Assembly (NCBI GenBank): GCA_023212645.1
Contig: JALBYC010000021.1
Span: 118,520 to 182,519 of the forward strand
Direction: 5' to 3'
Length of the DNA: 64,000 nucleotides
Source of the DNA: Farysia itapuensis
Lineage: Eukaryota > Basidiomycota > Ustilaginomycetes > Ustilaginales > Ustilaginaceae
Shown here: in pieces, positions 1 to 9,822 of the stretch
How positions within the stretch are numbered: position 1 is the stretch's first letter
How the letters are laid out: each line of letters starts with the position of its first letter
Made by a program: the position numbers and the translations under genes
Notes under the pieces: generated by a model
Databases searched by the model: none
Seen by the model: only the letters and a program-made list of their open reading frames with translations
Told to the model about the DNA's origin: nothing

Positions 1-3000
1 GGCGTACTCAATCGAACGCTCCATATCAAAAGCTTTGCAAAGACTTGACATTCCGAACGATCTTGCAAACTTGCCTTTGCGAGCAATAGCCTTGTTTTTC
101 CTGGTGCAAGTCAGCGATATCGACGTTGACGCTTTCTGGGAACGAGCGGCTAGAATTGGGGGTGCTTGTCTCAAATTTGAGGAAGGAAAAGGGAGCGACG
201 TCCTCAACGCCTTCCTGCAAGTCCAGCAATTGTTTGAAAATTTGATAGCCAGAGCAGTCTCTGCTGATATCGCCAAGACCGAGGGTCCCGGGTATATCAA
301 ATTCTGCGAGTATTGGGTCAGCTTTGCGAAGAAGGTGGGTTGCACCCCCGGAATTGATCGAGCTATAGCAGCCATGGACAGAAACACTACAAGAGAATCA
401 CTCAAGGAGCCAGTCTCTGATAGGATAGACATTGATAAGGGAAGCAAGGAAGACCGTCCCAAAAGGACCAAGACGGAGCAAGAGATGGTCAAGCTCGCGG
501 CATCCTTGACAAATGCCGTCCTCAGCTTGGACGAAATGATTGCGAACAAAGCTGATAGCAAAGCCGAGCAAAAGCTTCAGCAAGCCACACACCTTATCAA
601 CAGCATCGGCTCATGGCCCGCAACGTTGTCTCCGTCAACTCAGATCAAGCTGCATAGGGTCTTGGATCGGATCTCTCGGCGCGCTTGGACGAAGCTGAGC
701 ACTCAAGGTGTGAACAGTCGAGGGCAATCCAAGAGCGAGGAGTCTTCCTCGACCTGCATCGATGAAGTTGCTTATGCTTGCATCACCCTGCTCGAATCTC
801 TCTTCCGTCTGGGCGAGCCTGTGTCGTCTCACGTCGCCTCGGAAACTTTACCAAATCTTGAATGTCAGCTGACTGATTTGATCCATGGTCGGAGAATACT
901 TGCAAACAAGGTCTTCTCGCCTTCGTCCAAAGTTTGTCGCGATCAAACACTCTCCCACCTGGAACAATGTCAGGCATTGCTTGAGTGTGCCAGAACTGGA
1001 ACCTCAGTTAGGCCCAGTGTAATGTCAGAGCAGCTGCGACTGTTATCTAGCAGCTTTTACAATCCTGCCGGCATCCTTTACAACAACTCAAGTTACGAGG
1101 ATGCAGCCATCTTTTTGCAACACGCGGCCGCGTGTGACCTTCAGTCGGTGCAGATCATGTCTCACCTCGTGGAAGAACGCGCTCAAGCTTCTTGCGATCG
1201 CGTTCTGACTGATGATCTAGAAAAGCGTCAAGAAGGCGTGACCAAAAAGCTCGAATTTGTTGCTGTCGCCCTACGTCTTAGCGGGCAGAAGGAGGCTGCA
1301 CATGATGCATACCAAGACGTTTTTGCATCATTGTCTAAGGGTGTTCAGCGTCGTCTCATGCAGGTTGCGGATCGCATCGGTATCGACGAGATGTTCACAA
1401 TGTCTGACAACAAAGCTGTAGCCTCACTGATAAAGTCAATTGTCGATCTGGCCGTATTTGATTTGTCACTTGATCTTGATCCTGACGCTGCCCCGCAGAG
1501 CTTTACTGCATGGCTCCTCCAGGACAATCAATTTTCGGCGACTGTCAAGGGAGCGATGCTGGAACAAGCCGCCAATCTCCTAGAGTCCAGATCGCACCTA
1601 CATGGAGCGAGTAAGGCCCTGGCAAGCGTCCAAAAGGTTCTCTATTCTGTATACGGTGCGGAACAGTATCCGCTGCGCCGTGCTAGGACGCTGATCAAAC
1701 AGCTGGAGCTGGACGTGCTTTCTCAACGATTAAACATACCTCAAGAAATGTTTGATAGTCTCGTTTCCGAAGCGCATGATTGTCTGTCAAAGAACCTGGG
1801 CTGCGACTCAGGACTCGAGCGTTTCCAGGCTCAGTATAAATGCTCGCTTCTGCTGGTGTCTGCTCTGGCTCAGCGCTTAAGAAACCCCTTCGAAAATCCC
1901 AAGGTTGTTGTAGGCATTGTCGAACGCGCCTGCAGCACCATTGCAGCGGCATGGAAGGCAGACGGTTCACAACCCACGAAAACGGGTACTCCCGTTGCCA
2001 AATTGCACGGTGTCACGCATCGCAGTGTCGCCAAGATGGCTTCTGCGACCACTACACCCGTTGCTCGGAAGACTCTGATCAAGCGAGGAGCGCCACCTCA
2101 AATTACAGCCGCAGCAGTTCATGTCACACCACCCGCTAGGACTTCGAAACCCGATTTTACTCTGATGACGGTCGCTCAGCAATCTCCGCGCCCCAGAGAT
2201 GATGAGGCGCTCGCGAGCTGCTTCGATCGAGTTGACCACTTTTGTCGCCTCCTGGAGATCGTTCAAGATGCCTTCTCTACCTTGGCACTCACTCGGTGCG
2301 CTGTCGAAATTTTAAAGGTCATTCGGAGCGTGTCTAAACGCGCTATGCAACCCGAGAGTGGTTACGAGGTGTTTTGTCGCGCGTCAACAGATCTTGCGCA
2401 AGTGTATGTTGCACTTGGGAAACTCAGTCGGGCTGCGGCGGTATTGCATCAAGCAGTGAACTGTTGGTCCCATTCGAACGGAGTGAGCGACAAGCCGCTT
2501 CTGGTGACCCAAGATGCGAGGTTCCGTTGTTTAATGGCACGAGCCGAGGTCTTGGCGCAGGATGTTGACATCGATCAAGCAGAGACCCAGTTCAAAGAGG
2601 CGCTGAAGCTGGCTCAGACGCCTGTTAAAGGAAGCCGGGACATCCAAAGTTCACTGGAAAGAATGAAGACAAGAGAGAGACAAGCAATCTCGTATAGCGT
2701 TTGCGCCTCACTTCAACTTGCACGTGGGAATCTCGCGGGTGCCATTGACTCGACTACGATGGCAGTTCGCCATCTGATCCGTCAGTCTGGCTCCCTTGCC
2801 AGTATCTCAAGACGCGCGCAAGAAGCTGAGGTAGACGTTGTCGCTCCAAGCTCCGACGTACTTCCGGCCTCAGAGCTGTCCGACCTCAACCAAGACGTCG
2901 AGAAGAAGCAGGACGCAACGGAGCAAAGACTTCCCACGTTCTCTTCGGCTGCATTCTCGAGCTTTTTCTGGAGGTCCAGCAAGCTTCTTATGGGTTCTTA

Positions 3001-5965
3001 CCTGCGGCTCAGTCAGCTCCACGGAATTCGAGGGTCCGGTCTTGATGCTGAGGTCTATGCAGGGGAATGCATCGATTTCGCCACTTCGATGCAATTTGCG
3101 CTACCACTAGCGCAGGCCCTCGTCTATCGCGGAGAAGTCCGTCTGCAGCTTGCACGTGCCGAGCTTGGTCAAGAAGACCTGTCACGCTGTCTCGAAGTTT
3201 TACAGGACACGTGGATACCAGAGGTCATTAAGCTTGCATGCGTTCAAGGCGATTGCTTGACACGAGTCGAGCAGCTGAGCGAAGCACTGCGCTCCTATAC
3301 TACGGGCGAGGCGACTCTACAGACGCTGAGCGCCACTTTTGGCGAAATTGAAACCATTCTTGCATCACCCGCGCGACCGGTCAAGCAACGATTGTCGCTC
3401 GCGAAAAGCCCCAGAGCGAGCATAGGCTCCAGTTCAGCCGATTTAATACTCCCTGAACTAAGAGGCAAGCTCCTTCGACGTCAAGCATGGATTTGGCAAC
3501 TAATGGGCCAATCTGAACAGGGAGAAGAGGCAATTAATAAAGCCTTGGCTCTTCAAGACGGCCTTCGATCTGTCGAGGCACGTGTGGATCAGTACGTGCT
3601 GGAAGGCCGCATCGCGCTCCGCCGCGCTCTCGAACATCTCAAGGGCGATCGTTTCTTCAGCATGCTTCCCGAAGCAGCGATCTCAATTCCGATGGTTCCA
3701 AGCATCAGTATGCGCGCCCTTACTTCGACAGCTCACGCGAATCAAGCCATCCCCGAAGACACGGTTCGAACAGCACTCGTCATGTTGACGCCAGCTGATG
3801 TGGCCTTCAAGAAGGCTCTAATGTTTGGTGCCCTTTCTTCACATTCACTCTTGGTTCGTGAAGCGTTCGCAAGCTTAGCTCAAGTCTACACTACACAAGC
3901 CTCTCTGGGTAAGAGCATCCGGACAGCAGCAGACAAAGCAGCAAATCTTATCGATCGCGCTTCAAGCGTTGGTGTTCGCAGAAATCTACTGGTTTCCATC
4001 GCTAATAAGCTGAAGGACAAAATCGAAGTAGAAACGCAAGACTGGCCTACGCTGCATGGCGCTGCTCAGATGGAAAACGGCATCAAGGGTTGTGGTCTCG
4101 ACCACGCTGACGACGACCTGCCCAATCGTCTCGCAAAGCTCAAGATCATTGAGGCTTCCTCTCAAACTGTAGAAGCCTGCAGGGAGCATCCAGTAACAAC
4201 CTTCTGGCAGTCAGTTCAGCTTCGGCATGAGCAAGCCCACCAAGAGCTTGACTCAGGACAAATTTTGCTTCCTCAAAACTGGACAGTCATTTCGATCTCG
4301 AGCATGGTCTGCGGCTCAGAAAGCTTAGTGCTAACTCGACAAGAAGGCGGAGGCGGAGATGATGGCTGCTATGCCAAGGAAGCGTTTGTGTACAGTCTAC
4401 CTCTACATCGTCAAAGCCAGCGCGAAGGTGGGGAGAGTGACGAAGAAGAGAGGCTCACGTTGAAGGCCGCGCAAGACAAATTAGTCGAGATCGTTCGCTC
4501 GAGTAACGACGGAATTCATGGCGTCCGAGACGTGCAAGGCCTCGAGGCTCGGCGGCAATGGTGGACAGCGCGACACGAGCTGGACAACGAACTGCGTGAC
4601 CTTCTGCGAGCAGTTCAAGATACTTGGCTGGGTGGTTTCAAAGGCGTCTTTGCTGATCCAAGCACTGACATGCAAGCGAAAGCGGCACTGCGTTCAAGAT
4701 TTGAACACATTATTCGCCGAGCATGCTTCCCTACGGCCAACAAACGTCCAAGCAAGCTGAAATTGGATGACGCAGTGTTTGAATGCTTTGCAGGACTGCC
4801 TGCTGACTGTACGGACGAGGATCTGGAGGACCTGATGCACTATGTGATGGACGCGCTTCAATTTGGCGGTTTCCAAGTGGCGGTAGACGAGGTGGATTTA
4901 GACGAGACAGCCATGGACCTTCGTGCGGCTTTGGACGAACATCGTGGTAGGCGAACTCAGTCTTCACCGACCAAAAACACCTTGCCCTATTTGGGCTTAC
5001 GAGACGAGCACGAAGTGCAAGATCAGCACATTTTCTTAGTTCTTGACAAGGAAACAGCCGTATTTCCCTGGGAATCCATGCCCATCTTGCGCGGGAGAGC
5101 GGTAAGCCGAATTCCATCAATGGCCTTCCTGCAGGATCGCATCCAACTGGCCAAGATATTCCATTGTCGTCCAGGGGCAGGGGTAGCGGATGAGCCCAGC
5201 TTGTTGCAGAAAGGGAAACAGGCACCAAAGTCACGGGCGCGGTCGCCAAAGAAGGCAGGCGCGCACAATGAAGTCGATTCCGAAGCGGCTTGGAAGGTTG
5301 CTCTGCGAAACGGGAAATTGTTCAGCCTGTCGAAAAGAAAGACGTTTTACCTCCTCAACCCGGGCGGCGATCTAGTCCAGAGTCAAGAGCGCTTTGAGCC
5401 CTGGCTCACGTCACGCGCCTCGACGCATTCGTGGAAAGGTATCGTTGGTCGTCAACCTATCGTCAACGAGCTTCCTGACGCACTGACAGAATCAGACCTC
5501 TTCCTATACTTTGGCCACGGCGGAGCCGAACAATTTTTACGGGCGTCGCGCGTACGCGAACTCCCACGTTGTGCTGTCTCCATGCTATGGGGATGCTCTT
5601 CTGCCGTCCTGCAAGACAATGGCGATTTCGACCGAACAGGCACGCCACTCAATTATATGTGTGCTGGTTCTCCCGCCATGGTAGGAAATCTATGGGACAT
5701 GACGGATCGCGAGCTGGACTCGGTCTGCGAGGGGGTCTTTAGCCGGCTCGGACTAATGCAAGCGTCTGAACGAGTCGAGGTGCGAAAAGCTGCCCGCAAT
5801 CTGGCTGTTGACTCCACTGGCGAACTGCGATCTAGTCGTGACTGCAAGATCATGTCATTGGTACGGGCAGTGGGCGAGTCGCGCGACGACTGCAAACTTC
5901 CTTACTTGACCGGTGCCGCCGCCGTTGTTTACGGCGTGCCCGTCTACTGGGCCGAAGACGAGTGA
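1..5965 (+). CDS. ESP1: Separase (cohesin protease), 5' end cut by the window edge
   Basis: The C-terminal part of separase, the clan CD cysteine protease (family C50) that cleaves the cohesin kleisin at anaphase onset. The frame is open from base 2 to the TGA at 5963-5965 with no credible ATG near the edge, so the true start lies left of the window; about 1,987 codons are present. Most of the protein is a weakly conserved helical, TPR-like scaffold, as usual for the family. The C-terminal protease shows the catalytic histidine in FGHGGAEQF (His codon 5516-5518) and the catalytic cysteine in MLWGCSSA (Cys codon 5594-5596), followed by a conserved GTPLNYMCAGSPAMVGNLWD stretch. Both active-site residues are intact, so the enzyme should be active. 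Regulation by securin is known for the family; no securin gene is visible here. No intron is needed in the visible part. Confidence 0.95.
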   Translation, partial: AYSIERSISKALQRLDIPNDLANLPLRAIALFFLVQVSDIDVDAFWERAARIGGACLKFEEGKGSDVLNAFLQVQQLFENLIARAVSADIAKTEGPGYIKFCEYWVSFAKKVGCTPGIDRAIAAMDRNTTRESLKEPVSDRIDIDKGSKEDRPKRTKTEQEMVKLAASLTNAVLSLDEMIANKADSKAEQKLQQATHLINSIGSWPATLSPSTQIKLHRVLDRISRRAWTKLSTQGVNSRGQSKSEESSSTCIDEVAYACITLLESLFRLGEPVSSHVASETLPNLECQLTDLIHGRRILANKVFSPSSKVCRDQTLSHLEQCQALLECARTGTSVRPSVMSEQLRLLSSSFYNPAGILYNNSSYEDAAIFLQHAAACDLQSVQIMSHLVEERAQASCDRVLTDDLEKRQEGVTKKLEFVAVALRLSGQKEAAHDAYQDVFASLSKGVQRRLMQVADRIGIDEMFTMSDNKAVASLIKSIVDLAVFDLSLDLDPDAAPQSFTAWLLQDNQFSATVKGAMLEQAANLLESRSHLHGASKALASVQKVLYSVYGAEQYPLRRARTLIKQLELDVLSQRLNIPQEMFDSLVSEAHDCLSKNLGCDSGLERFQAQYKCSLLLVSALAQRLRNPFENPKVVVGIVERACSTIAAAWKADGSQPTKTGTPVAKLHGVTHRSVAKMASATTTPVARKTLIKRGAPPQITAAAVHVTPPARTSKPDFTLMTVAQQSPRPRDDEALASCFDRVDHFCRLLEIVQDAFSTLALTRCAVEILKVIRSVSKRAMQPESGYEVFCRASTDLAQVYVALGKLSRAAAVLHQAVNCWSHSNGVSDKPLLVTQDARFRCLMARAEVLAQDVDIDQAETQFKEALKLAQTPVKGSRDIQSSLERMKTRERQAISYSVCASLQLARGNLAGAIDSTTMAVRHLIRQSGSLASISRRAQEAEVDVVAPSSDVLPASELSDLNQDVEKKQDATEQRLPTFSSAAFSSFFWRSSKLLMGSYLRLSQLHGIRGSGLDAEVYAGECIDFATSMQFALPLAQALVYRGEVRLQLARAELGQEDLSRCLEVLQDTWIPEVIKLACVQGDCLTRVEQLSEALRSYTTGEATLQTLSATFGEIETILASPARPVKQRLSLAKSPRASIGSSSADLILPELRGKLLRRQAWIWQLMGQSEQGEEAINKALALQDGLRSVEARVDQYVLEGRIALRRALEHLKGDRFFSMLPEAAISIPMVPSISMRALTSTAHANQAIPEDTVRTALVMLTPADVAFKKALMFGALSSHSLLVREAFASLAQVYTTQASLGKSIRTAADKAANLIDRASSVGVRRNLLVSIANKLKDKIEVETQDWPTLHGAAQMENGIKGCGLDHADDDLPNRLAKLKIIEASSQTVEACREHPVTTFWQSVQLRHEQAHQELDSGQILLPQNWTVISISSMVCGSESLVLTRQEGGGGDDGCYAKEAFVYSLPLHRQSQREGGESDEEERLTLKAAQDKLVEIVRSSNDGIHGVRDVQGLEARRQWWTARHELDNELRDLLRAVQDTWLGGFKGVFADPSTDMQAKAALRSRFEHIIRRACFPTANKRPSKLKLDDAVFECFAGLPADCTDEDLEDLMHYVMDALQFGGFQVAVDEVDLDETAMDLRAALDEHRGRRTQSSPTKNTLPYLGLRDEHEVQDQHIFLVLDKETAVFPWESMPILRGRAVSRIPSMAFLQDRIQLAKIFHCRPGAGVADEPSLLQKGKQAPKSRARSPKKAGAHNEVDSEAAWKVALRNGKLFSLSKRKTFYLLNPGGDLVQSQERFEPWLTSRASTHSWKGIVGRQPIVNELPDALTESDLFLYFGHGGAEQFLRASRVRELPRCAVSMLWGCSSAVLQDNGDFDRTGTPLNYMCAGSPAMVGNLWDMTDRELDSVCEGVFSRLGLMQASERVEVRKAARNLAVDSTGELRSSRDCKIMSLVRAVGESRDDCKLPYLTGAAAVVYGVPVYWAEDE

Positions 5966-6348
5966 AGCGACTGGCGTCCGGCGATAGACGATTCATGGCA
6001 CTTATTGAATGCACGTCAATTAACGCGTCTAGATTTTGTGGGGGCGGGGCTGTCGCGTGAGTAGATAAGCGCGCAACTGCAGGCGCTTCTAGCGTTCCGT
6101 TTTTTTGCCCTTCGAAATGAAATCGCCCACAATGGGTGGGTGGCGTTGAGTTCGAAAATTGTGAATCTTCCTGCATGCTGGCTGAGTCGACTTGACTCTG
6201 TCTTGACCTGTCACTTTCTTCCCTCTCACCCTTTCGCTCGTGGAGCCGGCTCTTCGATTTGGCTGTCTCTTTGTACTTTCTTCTGTCGCAGACTTCGTTG
6301 CGTTTCTTTGCCCTGTTCAGCCAGCAACGTACAGCATACATTCACCCA
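5966..6348. other. Intergenic, ESP1 3' end to RAD16 start
   Basis: This holds the ESP1 3' region and the RAD16 promoter and leader. The last 150 bases are rich in C and T on the coding strand, as is common near fungal transcription starts. The RAD16 frame stays open upstream of its ATG to about 6259 but has no other ATG there. I see no RNA gene or repeat. Confidence 0.5.
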
Positions 6349-9300
6349 ATGCCGCCACGTAGGTCCACCAGGCAGTCATTGCCGAAGCCTTCTCCTCAAG
6401 CCTCCTCAAACGAGATCGTTGTTATTTCTTCTGATGAGGATCATAAGTCTCAGACTGTGCCTGAGACCCCTTCGCCTCGGCCCACTCTACGCCTTCGGCG
6501 ATCCACCGGGCAGTCGGCGACAGCATCTGTGGCCAGCTCTACCATTGCAACTCCCGCCACAGGTCGTAGTTCACGCACTGCTTCAGCGTTCACCTCAGGG
6601 AGCCACACACCTGCCACTTCCATTGAAGGCGATCTAGAAAACGATCGGAAGGAAGGCGTTGGTTTCGAATCACATCTCCGACCGAAAATGGCCTCAAAGC
6701 GCAAGTACGGGCAAGTAGCTGATGCTGACATCACCGTCATCAGTGATTCGGAGGAGGATGAAGACAACACCGACGCACCTCTCTCTCGTCCCTATCAAAA
6801 AGCCAAGGTAGGAAAGCAGAGCGAGAACGATCTGAAGCAAACGCCGTCCAAACATAGTCAAGACCTTGTTCAATCTCGTGCTAAACGCCTCAAAGTCGAG
6901 GATGACAAGAACGATGTTGCAAGCCGTGCACAGGACATTCTCGACATAATTGACTCTGAACATGCACACTCCGAAGTGAAAAGGACGTTGGCTTCTAAGA
7001 AGGGCAAAGGCAAGCTCACTGTCTACGACGACGAAGACGAAGATGACCTATACAGCGACATCAGCGAAAATTCTACCGAAGGTGTACCTCTCATGGCACT
7101 CGCGGAGCTTGCTCGCTCGAAGAAGTTCTCGACTTTCGGAGCCAAGTCGGATCAAGACTTCTTCGACGATTTGAGCGATGACTTGAGCGACAGCGAGGAC
7201 GATATGCCCCTTGCACGCCGTAAAGTGCAACAGCATCGCCAGTCTCCGGCGTTGGATCGTCAGCACATCGACCGAGACCGTTCACCTACCTCGGATCTCA
7301 CGTCAGATGATGATGCTCACGAATACGAAACGTTTAAACAGAGGGCGAAGAGATTAAGATCCGAAGCTCACCAGGCACGACTAAAACGAATCGATCGTCG
7401 ATCGCTGTATGACAAGAATCTGGAGAAGCTAGTGCGACATCATCCCGAGCTTGAGAACGTATGGGAAGATCTGCAGAAGACAGTGGCTGTGATCACGCCA
7501 CAGAAAGCAGAACAGCCAAAAGGTATCAATATCTCGCTTCTCCCCTTCCAGCTCGAAGGACTTTATTGGATGACACACCAGGAGTCGAGCCCCTGGAAAG
7601 GAGGTCTCCTCGCCGATGAGATGGGCATGGGCAAAACGATTCAGATGATCAGCCTCATGCTCGTCGATCGCAAGAAGCCCTGTCTGGTGGTTGCCCCCAC
7701 TGTTGCGATCATGCAGTGGCGCAATGAAATACAGAAGTACACAGATCCGCAACTTTCTGTCATCCTGTGGCACGGCTCTTCGCGAACTCAAAACATGGAG
7801 GAATTGAAAGCAGCTGATGTAGTCCTCACAAGTTATGCAGTCCTGGAAAGCTGTTTCCGCAAACAGCAATCTGGCTTTAGACGCAAGCACGAGCTCATAA
7901 AAGAGAAATCGGTCCTGCATGCTATCCATTGGCGACGCATCATTCTTGACGAGGCTCACAACATCAAGGAACGAGCTACCAACACAGCTAAAGGCGCTTT
8001 TGCTCTCCAGGGCGATTTTCGCTGGTGCCTCAGTGGAACGCCTTTGCAGAATCGAGTGGGCGAGCTTTACTCGATGATCCGCTTCCTGGGAGGTGATCCC
8101 TTTGCATACTACTTTTGCAAAAAGTGTCCCTGTAAATCGCTGCACTGGTCCTTTACGGACAGACGTAACTGCGACAGCTGTGGTCATACGCCCATGCACC
8201 ATACTTGTTACTGGAACAACGAGATCCTGAAGCCGATCCAGCGCGGCGGAACTGCCGAGGGCGAAGGTGCCGATGCCTTTAAACGTCTGAGACTGTTACT
8301 CGAGCGCATCATGCTGCGCCGCACAAAATTGGAAAGAGCCGACGATATGGGTCTCCCGCCACGTACTATCGAAGTACGTCGCGATCTGTTCAACGAAGAA
8401 GAGGAAGATCTGTACACGTCATTGTACACGGACACAACACGCAAGTTCACAACCTATTTGGACTCTGGAACTGTCTTGAACAACTATTCCAACATCTTTA
8501 CGCTTTTGACTCGTATGCGTCAGCTCGCCAACCACCCAGACCTTGTGCTTCGGTCACAAACGGGTATCGCATCAAAATTACTTGGTGATGATCAATCCGA
8601 GATCCACGTATGCAGATTGTGCAACGACGAGGCGGAAGAAGCTATTATGTCGCGATGTCGGCATATTTTCTGCCGAGAATGCGTTCGACAATATCTTGAC
8701 AGTGAACTCGAGCCAGGTGCTGTTCCTGATTGTCCACACTGTCATGCAACGCTGTCGATTGACTTGGAAGCCGAGGCTTTAGATCCGCCTCAAAGTACCA
8801 TCAAGATGAATGACAACGGGCGTCAGGGTATCTTGGCTCGACTCGACATGGACAAGTGGCGATCCAGCACCAAGATTGAGGCCTTGGTGGAAGAACTCAC
8901 CCAGCTGCGAACAGAAGACAAGACCATCAAGTCCCTAGTCTTTTCTCAATTTGTCAACTTCCTGGACTTGATTGCGTTCCGACTGCAGCGAGCTGGATTC
9001 TCGATCTGTCGTCTGGAAGGCAACATGTCTCCTGAGGCACGGAATCGGACCATCAAGCATTTCATGGAGAACCCGAATGTCACCGTGTTTCTGGTCAGTT
9101 TAAAGGCTGGCGGCGTCGCACTAAATTTGACAGAAGCGTCACGCGTGTACCTGATGGATCCCTGGTGGAATCCGTCCGTTGAAGTGCAAGCGATGGATCG
9201 TATTCACCGACTCGGACAGCACCGACCCATCATAGTCAAGCGCATGGTCATCGAGAACAGTATCGAATCACGTATCATTGAACTGCAAAACAAGAAGAGC

Positions 9301-9387
9301 GCCATGATTGAGGCTGCCATTGGCAAAGACGACGCCGCTATGGGGCGACTCAGTGTCTCGGACCTTCGCTTTCTCTTCACTCTTTAG
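6349..9387 (+). CDS. RAD16: RAD16-type SNF2 ATPase with RING finger (global-genome nucleotide excision repair)
   Basis: A 1,012-residue Swi2/Snf2 family DNA translocase. In yeast Rad16 works with Rad7 to find UV lesions in non-transcribed DNA and is part of a ubiquitin ligase. The N-terminal ~380 residues are acidic and disordered. The ATPase follows: Walker A in ADEMGMGKT near residues 422-430 and a DEAH box near 534-537. A Rad16-type Cys cluster (KKCPCKSLHW and RRNCDSCGH) and then a C3HC4 RING (CRLCNDE to CPHCHATL, about residues 754-800) are inserted before the helicase C lobe, which ends with MDPWWNPSVEVQAMDRIHRLGQ-type motifs. The first ATG (6349) was chosen; the open frame upstream lacks ATG. 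The N-terminal region is longer than in yeast Rad16 (790 aa) and carries two SUMO-interaction-like motifs. Confidence 0.93.
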   Translation: MPPRRSTRQSLPKPSPQASSNEIVVISSDEDHKSQTVPETPSPRPTLRLRRSTGQSATASVASSTIATPATGRSSRTASAFTSGSHTPATSIEGDLENDRKEGVGFESHLRPKMASKRKYGQVADADITVISDSEEDEDNTDAPLSRPYQKAKVGKQSENDLKQTPSKHSQDLVQSRAKRLKVEDDKNDVASRAQDILDIIDSEHAHSEVKRTLASKKGKGKLTVYDDEDEDDLYSDISENSTEGVPLMALAELARSKKFSTFGAKSDQDFFDDLSDDLSDSEDDMPLARRKVQQHRQSPALDRQHIDRDRSPTSDLTSDDDAHEYETFKQRAKRLRSEAHQARLKRIDRRSLYDKNLEKLVRHHPELENVWEDLQKTVAVITPQKAEQPKGINISLLPFQLEGLYWMTHQESSPWKGGLLADEMGMGKTIQMISLMLVDRKKPCLVVAPTVAIMQWRNEIQKYTDPQLSVILWHGSSRTQNMEELKAADVVLTSYAVLESCFRKQQSGFRRKHELIKEKSVLHAIHWRRIILDEAHNIKERATNTAKGAFALQGDFRWCLSGTPLQNRVGELYSMIRFLGGDPFAYYFCKKCPCKSLHWSFTDRRNCDSCGHTPMHHTCYWNNEILKPIQRGGTAEGEGADAFKRLRLLLERIMLRRTKLERADDMGLPPRTIEVRRDLFNEEEEDLYTSLYTDTTRKFTTYLDSGTVLNNYSNIFTLLTRMRQLANHPDLVLRSQTGIASKLLGDDQSEIHVCRLCNDEAEEAIMSRCRHIFCRECVRQYLDSELEPGAVPDCPHCHATLSIDLEAEALDPPQSTIKMNDNGRQGILARLDMDKWRSSTKIEALVEELTQLRTEDKTIKSLVFSQFVNFLDLIAFRLQRAGFSICRLEGNMSPEARNRTIKHFMENPNVTVFLVSLKAGGVALNLTEASRVYLMDPWWNPSVEVQAMDRIHRLGQHRPIIVKRMVIENSIESRIIELQNKKSAMIEAAIGKDDAAMGRLSVSDLRFLFTL

Positions 9388-9573
9388 TCTGCATGCCAGT
9401 AGGGTTCCTTCTTTTTCATCATATGATAGATGTGCACTCGAAAGAATTGTTGTATCGTCATAACTATCGAGCGGCGCAGCAAGCTCTGGCATTGCGAATT
9501 GCCAAAATAAGCCTGTGACTTTGATCTCTTGTATGTTGTAAACCCGTAAGTTGTAATCGGGTATCATCGAGGT

Positions 9574-9610
9574 ATCGGTTTTCCGATTATCGCGATATCG
9601 AGATATCGCG
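9574..9610. promoter_or_regulatory. Nested inverted repeats upstream of xanthine dehydrogenase
   Basis: Two adjacent perfect dyads are visible: ATCGG-TTTT-CCGAT (9574-9587) and CGCGATATC-GA-GATATCGCG (9591-9610). The first is an inverted CGG pair with 4 bases between, which resembles a Zn2Cys6 activator site but with shorter spacing than the CGG-N6-CCG sites of Ppr1/UaY. A role in XDH control is inference; it could equally lie in the RAD16 3' region. Confidence 0.4.
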
Positions 9611-9742
9611 AATTCGGCTTTGAGTGTTAGACCCTGGGCTTACCCCGGTTCGGCCTTCTCCGAGCGCGCAGGAAAGTGTCACTCTCTAAATCTTTCGGCG
9701 TTGGGCGAGAAGCGACTTTGGGTGGCACCGGGAGAATTGCAC

Positions 9743-9748
9743 CTTATC
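9743..9748 (-). promoter_or_regulatory. GATA-factor-type site (GATAAG on the minus strand)
   Basis: CTTATC on the plus strand, 75 bases before the XDH ATG. Purine-catabolic genes in fungi are commonly under GATA-factor nitrogen control, so the location fits, but a six-base match is weak by itself. Confidence 0.35.
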
Positions 9749-9822
9749 AGTGCAGTACTTGGTAAGTCCTCATACATCCCCTTCATCATCATTCTCTCCC
9801 TTCGCCCGACGACATCACAAAA

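Larger units (their letters stand above)
9388..9822. other. Intergenic, RAD16 3' end and xanthine dehydrogenase promoter
   Basis: It contains a dense cluster of short inverted repeats at 9555-9610 and a GATA-type site at 9743-9748, listed separately. It contains no coding signal. Confidence 0.6.

Noticed and set aside
4731..5249. 172-codon minus-strand frame within ESP1
   Set aside because: It lies wholly opposite conserved separase sequence, and its own product resembles nothing.
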